Positions 55,729-64,000 of a stretch of DNA of 64,000 bases are shown piece after piece. The notes under the pieces were generated by a model. The model saw nothing but the letters and a program-made list of their open reading frames with translations. It was not told the DNA's origin and ran no database searches. Every line of letters begins with the position of its first letter. The first letter of the stretch is position 1. The stretch is from Neonectria sp. B-13 (taxonomy: Eukaryota; Ascomycota; Sordariomycetes; Hypocreales; Nectriaceae), in contig NOKP01000021.1 in assembly GCA_002682825.1 (NCBI GenBank), positions 682,001 to 746,000 on the forward strand, written 5' to 3'. The position numbers and the translations under genes were made by a program.

Positions 55729-57689
55729 TCATGCCCCTTTCTTGATTTTAGTACACCTTCGAAGAACGGAATTGGAGTCATACAATAGTGAGTTGAGAAT
55801 TGGAGTCGCCCTTTCGCAAATCTTGCTGAGGCCGCTTTGCTCAATTTCCTCGAACACGGCGAGACCGTCATAGATATCACGTCGCAGAAGCTCCAAAGCT
55901 GCCGGATCTAAATCTGTACTGGTGCCATAGATGTACGCGAGAAGCACGATAGCGTGGAACGCGTGGAAGCTTCCCAGACCTCGATTGTACCATCGGTAAG
56001 GCCGATAGGCTTCATCTTCATGCAACATTCTATGAATGCCCAGCAGAGCCCGGGAGCTTTCCACACATTTGCTGCGGGACGTTGCGAAATTCTCCACAGT
56101 ATATCGGGTATCCGCTTCTCCCATAAATTGCTGCATGAGGACTGGCCGATGTAGTAGAAGGGTAAGTTGGTGTGAATATCCAAACAAGATGTTCAGGTGG
56201 ACTGCATGGGAGTCGGCAAGTGAAGAAGTGGTAGTCCCGAAGAGATATTTGTAGTTGAGACTGTCCTGTTGCGCCGCAATTTCTGCATCCAGCAACAAGA
56301 TTGCATCAAATGCTGGGGCTTGGGTAGTTCCAAAGATGGTGTTGCAAATTCGACTGCAAATGTCATAAAGGTCAAACTTTAGAAGTAGGTAAGACATCTG
56401 CGATGGTCCAACTTGGGGGGAATCCGAAATAGCACTTCCAGAGAACAGCTGGTCATCATTGACATCCAGTGGTGGTTTGACGTTTGACTGTGTGTGCACT
56501 GACTCAAGGTTGCCCAGAGTCGTGTTCTGGATTGTGTAGAGCATGTTCAGTCCAGCCCAGCATCTTCTTCGCTCCTCGGCCGCAACAAGGTCCAGATCGA
56601 AGGCATCCGGATCAATATGGCAACCGAGCGACAAGGCAATGTTCCTTGCCGTTCCTAAAAGCGCCCAGGACTGTCCATGAGTATGGTTGATGCCGTATAT
56701 GAGGAGCACCAATGTCTGTAGGGTTTGGAGATTATGTCTCCAAAGGTAGTGATCGGCCTCAAGACATTTCATCGCGGCTGCTCGATACCGAGCGCACAGC
56801 AACGACATGTTTTCCGAAGTTGTTCTGCAACGCCCAAGCTCCTGAAGAAGTGTTTTCTCTTCGGGGACCGCCGTTACGGCGACGCTCAGTATTGCGAAAA
56901 GCAAGGCTAGCCAGGACAGCGACACCTGGCCAGGTTCTTCACGGAACCGAGAGTAGGCTGCGTCAAAAGTTGGATCATGTAGCACATGAAAGAGCTATGA
57001 GTGGGTGGTTAGACATGAAGCCTTTGTGGGGGGGACGAACATACAGGTGCATAAACTCCAAAGAAAATGATCTTCAGCTCGTCGCAAGGCGATAGTGGTG
57101 GCAATATGCTCAATAGTTCATCCATGTCGAGGGATTGCGTCGCAAAAGGAAAGGAGTTAGCAGGGTCTCCGCTGTCAAGGTCCCCTTTGAGCCCACTGGT
57201 GACTGGATTAACACGGAGGATCGATGACCACCTCGACGAAGACGGCTCGTAGCGCTCATGTCCAGTGCTGGACCGTACCAATGTCCCCAAGGACGATATA
57301 GCTGGTGTTGGCGAGGGACCTCCAATCGTAAACGAGTCATGATGGCCGGTCTGAGAGTCTAGCTGTAGACTTGACTCTGGTGAGGGTAAGTGCGATCTAG
57401 TATCAGACTTATTTGTAGCCTGTAATTGCGTACCGACATGGGTATTGAGCAGCTCCTCAAGCTTATTGATGCGTGAAACAAGAGCGCTGTTGTCGGCCTG
57501 GGGCGGGTTCGCGTACTCTCGGGTGAGGTGCAGGTCTCGAAGATAGACACACTCGGATGGCGGAATGCCTCGTCGAACGCACGTCTCACATGGTCCTCTT
57601 CCACGGTTGGTGTTTCGGGGGCATCGGATCTTGCGTTCGCGACAGGGCTCACAGCTGAGAGGCATGCGTCTGTTGGTGACGGTCGGCAT
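55729..57689 (-). CDS. Zn2Cys6 transcription factor with fungal-specific TF domain
   Basis: Two exons give about 640 residues. The zinc cluster is at about residues 13-42 (CEPCRERKIRCPRN, GPCETCVRRG, SECVYL), then a short coiled-coil-like VSRINKLEELLN. The intron near 57000-57045 joins FFGVYAP to LFHVLHDPTFDAAY, the usual start of the fungal-specific TF domain. LLIYGINHTHGQSWALLGTA, EERRRCWAGLNMLYTIQNTT and HRPVLMQQF follow. The real start is the ATG at 57689; the upstream in-frame TTG should not be used. It lies between the Ady2-like transporter and a truncated P450 and is a candidate regulator of the fusion-gene group, by proximity only. Confidence 0.9.
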
Positions 57690-58126
57690 TGTCGTGGAAT
57701 GATGGTGGCGAGTAATCAAGGGACATTTGCATCGGGATTTGAGGACTGAACCGGTGCGAGCTGGGCAAGAAGTACCAAAGCCATCTCCGCGTTACCCCGC
57801 CTACCCCACAAGCCCAGTCTCAGTTAGCTTCATCATTTTTACTGATGTTATTGACTAGATATTGTGGGTCTGACGTAGCGCTGGCTACCTAAGGTGCGAT
57901 CCTGCTGTAGGCAAAACGCTACAGAACGGGGTCATTCAGCGTATGCTCTGGTGTGAAATTGGCTTGTCCCTGTAGGTAAGTTGTGGCGGTATGCAAGGAG
58001 GAAAGAATCGAGTATTGATCACGACCAGCGTCGAGGCACCCGAAGTGCCGGGAGATTGGTGAGACCATGTTAGTGTCTCTGCTGACTTGCCCTGTACAAT
58101 GGAGCTTTAGAAGGGGAAATTTACTG
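57690..58126. other. intergenic, transcription factor promoter
   Basis: About 440 bases where the missing part of the P450 might be expected; I see no P450-like sequence here. Confidence 0.45.
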
Positions 58127-58639
58127 TTATAGCTCTAACAACGTCAACTGCGTAACAGTGCAGCCAGTGCTGCAAGTCCAAAGGTAAACCAGCTCTAACG
58201 AATAGGACTTTGGATCCCGGCTAGAAAACAGATCTGGCGAATCCGACTCCGGATTGCTGGCTGCATCGTACCATGAGCTCTTGGTGAACTGCGAAGCATG
58301 CCCGTAAAGAATTTTAACGGCGTCGGGAGACTCAATGATGCATTCGTTTGGATCCATCTTGACGATTAGTCCTGTCCAGTGTAATTGAGGTTAGCAACAG
58401 AGATTGCATTGAAGCAAGTAAGACATGCCATATTTTCGGTGCAGGGAAATACTGTTGTGATGGAAGTCTACACCCCAGTACTCCCATAGAAGCCATGAGC
58501 GGCTGAGTCGAGCGAGGAAAGGGCCTGGGACAGCGCGCAACAGGGAGAATAGTGCGCGGGTCATAGCGCGGAGAATAAGAAAGAGCAACAAGACGCAGAG
58601 TAGCTCCAGAACCGCGGCACAGTTTAGAAGCAACATCAT
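58127..58639 (-). pseudogene. truncated cytochrome P450 (N-terminal fragment)
   Basis: An ATG at 58639 opens a membrane anchor (LNCAAVLELLCVLLLFLILR) followed by the proline-rich hinge and helix-A region of fungal P450s (RAVPGPFLARLSRSWLLWEY, then ISLHRKYG). An intron leads to KMDPNECIIESPDAVKILYG and on to SPDLFSSRDPKSY, after which the frame turns into unrelated sequence and stops at 58127. The I and K helices, the ExxR motif and the heme-binding Cys are all missing, both here and downstream on the same strand. About 130 of an expected 500 residues remain, so I call it a truncated gene. Confidence 0.7.
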
Positions 58640-60470
58640 AGACTATTGCAAGTGAAAGGGATATAGAGAGTAAAAGGTGGTGTAGGGAAGTTGCGTTGGG
58701 TAGAGTATGTTTTGTCCGAAGTTTCATGGATGTTCACGAACAAAAGCCAAGAAGCCGCAATCTAGACACTGCCAGAACTTGTGAGCTTGTCGCTAAACGA
58801 CGACGGACAGTAATGTGATTAGGCTAAGTTGACATAGTATTCGCAACCAACCACAGACTTCAAGCGGTGTGGTGATGCGCTGCCTTAGCTACCACGGTCG
58901 TAAGGGAAGTTGGTTGGCTGCTCTCTATGGAGAATGTTAGCACCAAGCGACTTGGCATATGGGATGCGTTTCGACCAACAACCAGAACAACAACACGGCA
59001 AGCTGCGATCTAACTGTAACCAATTCGTTCACAGCGGCTTCAATTAACACAATATGCCTGCCTCGCAGATGACCCATCATCAGATGAAATCAAAGCTCGC
59101 TATAAAGACCCACTTGTCCGGGAGTATACCATCATGGGATAAAATAGAAAGTGACTGGTGCCCATACACCACTCACGACAGAACTGCAACCTGAAAGTCC
59201 AACGCGTATGGGATGACTCGGTTCCTTATTACTTTCCGCTTGCTGGCGTGTGCTCTCATGACGTAGCAAAGTCAGCAAGTCAAGCGAGCAGTGCCACTGT
59301 GGCGCACAGTTCGGGCTGTTGCATTTCGGAATCAGATTTGATCCCGGCACTTGCTCATGATTCAATGGTCCCTTTGGTGATGGAAGATCGTGGCCCTTGC
59401 ACGCTGATTTTTGGCCTCATTGATTGTTGCCTCGCTGTTGAGATATTAAGCCGTTGGACTCAAGCTGTGCCGTCTTGCGACATTCAATCCGTAGCATTGT
59501 GTCCTTAGCTAGGACTTGAATATCGCTTGGTGCCATCATAACGGCCCCATACTTGGGCAAGCGGACCCGTCTGGCCAGTCAGGGTAATTAGTCAACTTCG
59601 CAGGCTGCGGACCGCCCTCGCCTGAATTTTCCCGGCAAGAGAATGAATCAGTAATGTGGGATCCATCCCGAGATATCGAGTTGATGGTATGACAAGTTCA
59701 GGCCACTGTGCTGTGATTATTCGCGCATTGCAACATTACCTCCCGTGCTTCGTATCAACCGACTCAGTGCATTGGGCATTTGCAAGGAGGCCCCCGTAAA
59801 TAGTCAGGCAATTGCTGGCTAGCAACCAAAGTTAGGTTAGCGTAGTCGCAAGAGTCCAAGCTGGGAGTTATTGCCACCCACTCGGTTGGTATTTGCTTTC
59901 CGTTGAGAGGAACAGTGCACTCGAATTGCTGGGCGCGAATGGCTTGTGCGATGCTGGGGACCCGGTTAACTGAAACGGAATGTTCGCTCTCCCCGAGGGT
60001 AACACAGCCGGCCTCCAATGCCCTAAACGGACCTAGCTGGTCCCTCCGTCGAGACTACAGCCAATTCCTATTTCGTAATATTCTATGCCGATACAAGGAA
60101 GTCACCCGCAAAGGTTCATAAACTACGTACAAGCATTATCTCATTTTTCCTATATGACCTGCGGCACACCAAAGAACCTTCCGGCGATGCCTGCAGTCTC
60201 CACAAGAGCGCGGAGCCCGGCTTCCCCGGCATACGTAAGAGATATGGGGTTGGCGTGGGCGAGTTGGGGAACTAAGGAGCTTCATTTCTCACAACGTATC
60301 ACCATCAATCACCTTGTCACCATGCCCCGTGTGTGGGTATTTCTCCACGATTTGCCAGCTGGTTCTGCAAGTAATATAAAAGGGTCCAGTGCCCAGCAAA
60401 GCATTATGACAAATGGCATCCACCATTTCCACCTTTTCTAAACTCACATCTTCTGATTGCGTCAACAAAT
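58640..60470. other. intergenic, about 1.8 kb
   Basis: The longest gene-free stretch with ordinary composition. The frames at 59158-59508 and 60085-60441 do not resemble proteins. The right end is the permease promoter. Confidence 0.4.
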
Positions 60471-62096
60471 ATGGGCATTATGGGCAAGTCAAAGGAGGAT
60501 CTTGAGGATCTGGCCGCTGTGCCGTCCCGCAACCAAATTGGGGAAGTTCACGATGACCCGGCCCACGCTCACGATACCGTCTTCGGCGAGATTAAGGAGG
60601 GAGGCCCCAACTATCGCAACGTGAGCATGACGAATGGTCCACAGTTTCGCGGTTGCTAACGTTCCCCAGGTGGGTTGGCTGGCGACGGCTGTTCTGATGA
60701 TGAAGACCCAGATCGGCCTTGGAGTTCTCTCGATTCCGGCCGCCTTCGATACGCTGGGCATAGTCCCAGGCGTCATCTGCCTATGCATGATTGCTGCCAT
60801 CACGACGTGGTCAGACTACATTGTTGGTGTTTTCAAGCTTCGCCATCCTGCCGTGTATGGCATTGACGATGTCGGTGGCCTGCTATTCGGGCGAATTGGG
60901 CGTGAATTCTTTGGTGTCGCCTTCTGCCTTTGTGAGTAACTTATGCTTGGCGATAATTGCACTATTCGTCTGACTCTGCGTAGATTGGATCTTCGTCGCC
61001 GGGTCTGGTATGCTGAGTGTTTCTATTGGGTTGAACTCCCTCTCGACTCACGGCGCATGCACTGCCGTCTTTGTTGCCGTTGCCGCCATCGTGGGATTCT
61101 TGCTCGGCAGCATCCGCACACTCAGTCGACTCAGTTGGCTTGCATGGGTCGGACTCGTGTGTATCCTGACCTCCAGTACGTATCCTCTTCCCTTTCGATT
61201 TCCATGAGAACCCTTCTAAGTCTCCCGATAGTCCTGACCGTCACTATCGCTGTTGGAGTCCAAGATCGCCCTGCTGCCGCTCCCAAAAGTGGTGTTTGGG
61301 TATCTGACTTCAAAATCACCAACAATCCATCTTTCTCCAACGCCATGACAGCATTGTCTTCGATAGTATTTGCGTATGCAGGCACTCCGGCCTTCTTTTC
61401 CATTGCCGCTGAGATGCGCGACCCTCGCCATTACACCCGCTCGCTGCTGATTTGCCAGTCAGTAGTGACTTGCACGTATATTGCAATTGGTTGTGTAGTA
61501 TACTACTTCTGCGGGTCCTACGTCGCCTCACCTGCGCTTGGCTCTGCTGGCTCGACCATGAAGCAAGTTTGCTACGGCCTCGCTCTTCCTGGCTTGATCG
61601 TTACCACGACCCTGTTTATCCACGTGAGTCTCCTCTGAGTCTGATACATTCTGATGTACTAATCGGTGAGTAGTTGCCTGGCAAGTACATATTTATCCGC
61701 CTCCTGCGTGGGACCAAGCATCTCACTGCGAACACCATGGTGCATTGGGGAACCTGGCTTGCCTGTACTGGTGGCGTCACTGTGATATCATATCTTATTG
61801 CCAGCGGTATCCCTGTTTTCGGCGGTCTCGTGTCTCTGATCGGCGCCCTTTTGGGCACGCTCATGTCCTTCCAGCCCATGGGTTGCATGTGGCTATATGA
61901 CAACTGGACCAAGGAAAAAAGCGAGCGAACGACGAAGTGGAAGGCCATGGTTTGCTGGAGTGTTTGGGTCATCGCCTCTGGTACTTTTCTCATGATTGCT
62001 GGTACTTATGGTTCCATTGTCAGCATTGTTGACAGTTACAAAGAGTCGGGAGGATCAGCCGCCTGGTCTTGCGCCGACAACTCAAATTCGACCTAA
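60471..62096 (+). CDS. amino acid permease (AAAP family)
   Basis: Five exons give about 455 residues. A hydrophilic N-terminus of about 50 residues precedes VGWLATAVLMMKTQIGLGVL, the first helix with the AAAP pattern, and then DTLGIVPGVICLCMIAAITT. Introns join FCLYWIFVAGSGMLSVSIGL and, after VCILTS, VTIAVGVQDRP. About eleven helices are seen, including ALSSIVFAYAGTPAFFSIAA (a characteristic AAAP segment), LLICQSVVTCTYIAIGCVVY and LIGALLGTLMSFQPMGCMWL. Relatives in filamentous fungi (MTR-type neutral amino acid permeases) take up neutral and aromatic amino acids at the plasma membrane. Specificity cannot be told. Confidence 0.9.
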
Positions 62097-62842
62097 AACG
62101 GCGCTGAAAATAGGTCGAATTGTATTGTAGAGCGAGAAATTGTTCCATTCGCCCATTTGCATAAGCTATAGCCTTTACCCTTTTAATTTATTGAACTTCT
62201 GTCGTCTGGAAACGTTACATTTCTCTAGGTAAGAACTCATAGCTCGTGATAGATCATCGTGTACTTGGGCGGCCGATGTTTATTTACGGGTGAGTAACCC
62301 CAGTTGTTGCCCCCTCTTAACCGTCCACCAGACAATCAATCCGACGAAAAATAAGGACACAGCGGACAAACCCTAGTATTTCGGAATGTACGAATATTGC
62401 CCAGCTGAGGGAAAATCTGCCTCGCGGCTCCACTGCGTAATATTTCCGCTTTGAAGACAGGGGCCCAGATAACTAAACCACCTGCAAATTCCGCTTCGTC
62501 ACTAAGATCAGCGAGCGCTCGTCGCCCTGTCTGCACTTGTTTTAGTCTCGGTATTCCCCCAATATTGCGGAGTGATCAGGTCCGAATAGACGATGCAATA
62601 AACAAACGTTTCATAGGAAGCATAAACAACGATTTGACGGACTGGCTGTCATTTTCTATACAAGCTAAAGAAACAGTAGACACAAATTCTCGCAAGGTGA
62701 AGCACCATCAAGACAAAATACCTTCACCTACACAATCACGCACCCAGTCACCACCACTCTGCCCTTACACAGCAAACTAAAGGCAAAACTAAATTTCATA
62801 CTGCACGTCTGCTTACCCACGGGGAATAATCCGGCTCTGCCA
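62097..62842. other. 3' region between convergent genes
   Basis: About 750 bases with no gene recognised. Confidence 0.4.
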
Positions 62843-63806
62843 TTAGTCCTTTCTCTTTTGCACAGCTTTGGCCATCTCGCTGAAAACAGGGATAATGCTC
62901 TGTACCATCATGTCCTGCCAAGGATGTTAGATAGTGACCTAAATTCTGGATGATCTAGAACTTACCAGGATAGAGCGTGGCGATAACCAGAATGCTATTC
63001 GAGCCATAAAGGCATCTGTACCGGCCCAGACTATGCCAACTGTGCCTTTCTCGACGTTGCGTACCACTTTAATCGCGTACTGCCTCGCGCTAATGGCATT
63101 GGCTTGAAGGTGGCCATCGCCAATGCTTTGGATGAAACCCTGGATCTCATAGTACTTTGAGGTTTCGGGCAGTTCGACTCCATGGTAGTCAGCGAAGAAG
63201 TTCGTCTTGACAGCACAGGTGATGAGTGTGATGGTCCGAACTCCAAGAGGTTGTAGCTCGTGACGCCATGTCTCGCTGGCCGTGGCAAGGGCGGCTTTCG
63301 ACCCATTGTAAACGCCTGATATGTTAGCAAATAGCCAAGTAGCCAAAGACTGGGCACTGACTCATGAACGGCATGGGAGCATATGCATTGGCAGACGAGT
63401 TATTGACAATACATCCTTTCGCCGGGATCAAAAGGGGAGCAAAGGCCTGAAGCATGGCAAGTGGCGCCCAGAAGTTTAGGTCGAACAGTCTCTTGCCCTC
63501 CTCGATTGAAAGGTCCAGAGCGGGGACAACGTAACCTCCACCGCTGTTGTTGACAAGGACATCGAGTCTGCCGTCTGTTTCTCTCTTGACGCTCTCAACG
63601 GCAGTGGCAATAGAGTCTCGAGACAACACGTCAAGTCGCAAGACCGTGACATTTGCGGCGCGGGAAAGAGTCTGTGAAATCTTTGTTGGGTTCCGTGCTG
63701 TTGCGAAGACGTGGTATCCCTTCTCGTGGAATACTTCAGCTAAAGCTGCACCGATGCCACCGGCAGAGCAGCCGGTGATTAAGACAGACTTTAGTGGAGA
63801 AGACAT
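62843..63806 (-). CDS. SDR, Ayr1-like (1-acyl-dihydroxyacetone-phosphate reductase type)
   Basis: Three exons give about 285 residues. The cofactor motif is VLITGCSAGGIGAAL, then LDVLVNNSGG, IVNNSSANAY and, after an intron, catalytic YNGSKAAL. The TGCSxGGIG variant and the ATARN after the second strand are typical of Ayr1-like NADPH-dependent reductases of fungal lipid droplets and ER. A last exon adds DMMVQSIIPVFSEMAKAVQK, giving the family's C-terminal helix; the stop is at 62843. The gene fills the right edge of the window, with its promoter in 63807-64000. Many relatives work on other carbonyl substrates, so the lipid role is not certain. Confidence 0.85.
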
Positions 63807-64000
63807 TGAATAAGCAGTCTTTTAGAATGACTCATAACAGATGAGGATAAGCAGAGTTCATGGATCCTCGGCGCCTTTATACAAGAATTGATTGAATGAT
63901 TATCAAGCAGCGACAAGGTATTCAGTCTACAGGTCTCACGGTGAGTGTGAACACACCCTTGCTGATGCTCCGTGGCTATTCCGTAAATGGCATACAAATG

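Noticed and set aside
57690..57719. Ten extra N-terminal codons on the third Zn2Cys6 factor
   Set aside because: They begin at TTG; the first ATG is at 57689.
59158..59508. 116-codon plus-strand frame
   Set aside because: No ATG start and no family resemblance.
1..64000. A classical secondary metabolite cluster
   Set aside because: There is no polyketide synthase, NRPS, terpene cyclase or DMATS; methyltransferase, P450 fragment, MFS and propeller are scattered.

Overview
The window looks like a gene-dense chromosomal segment of a filamentous ascomycete (Pezizomycotina). Short GT-AG introns of about 45-110 bases interrupt most genes. There are three Zn2Cys6 transcription factors, a HET-domain gene, a PTH11/SAT4-type seven-helix protein and many catabolic oxidoreductases and permeases. 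I cannot name genus or species. I found no tRNA or rRNA gene, no CRISPR array and no intact transposon.

Layout. About 0.2-5.9 kb (minus strand): a cyclase-family hydrolase, an SRPK-like kinase with an early stop, and a mitochondrial dicarboxylate carrier. 6.5-17.3 kb: a GFA-domain protein, a convergent pair of succinyl-CoA synthetase subunit genes (beta, then alpha), a Zn2Cys6 regulator, a succinate-semialdehyde dehydrogenase and a TcuA-like FAD oxidoreductase. 17.9-25.6 kb: a Cys-rich multi-pass membrane protein, a secreted type-B carboxylesterase and a HET protein. 25.8-27.3 kb: an AT-rich stretch with short tandem repeats and decayed coding sequence. 27.6-33.7 kb: two SDR genes around a secreted protein of unknown function. 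35.0-46.6 kb: an amino-polyol-type flavin amine oxidase, a second Zn2Cys6 factor, a seven-helix receptor-like protein, a secreted beta-propeller and an MFS transporter. 47.3-57.7 kb: a LaeA-like methyltransferase, an amidohydrolase, a cytochrome b5-like protein, a fumarylacetoacetase/alpha-beta-hydrolase fusion, an Ady2/GPR1-type carboxylate transporter and a third Zn2Cys6 factor. 58.1-63.8 kb: a truncated P450, an amino acid permease and an Ayr1-like SDR.

The main candidate system is at about 4.9-17.3 kb. A 9-base motif, TCGGCTATA, occurs five times, in both orientations, and only in the three intergenic regions that drive the carrier, the GFA protein, both synthetase subunits and the regulator. 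The synthetase subunits differ from housekeeping enzymes at loops that matter for catalysis. I infer a regulated module that makes, imports into mitochondria and CoA-activates a C4 (or related) carboxylate, with the semialdehyde dehydrogenase and the FAD enzyme supplying the acid. A second candidate is the fusion gene beside an acetate-type transporter, which suggests cleavage of a 1,3-dicarbonyl compound.
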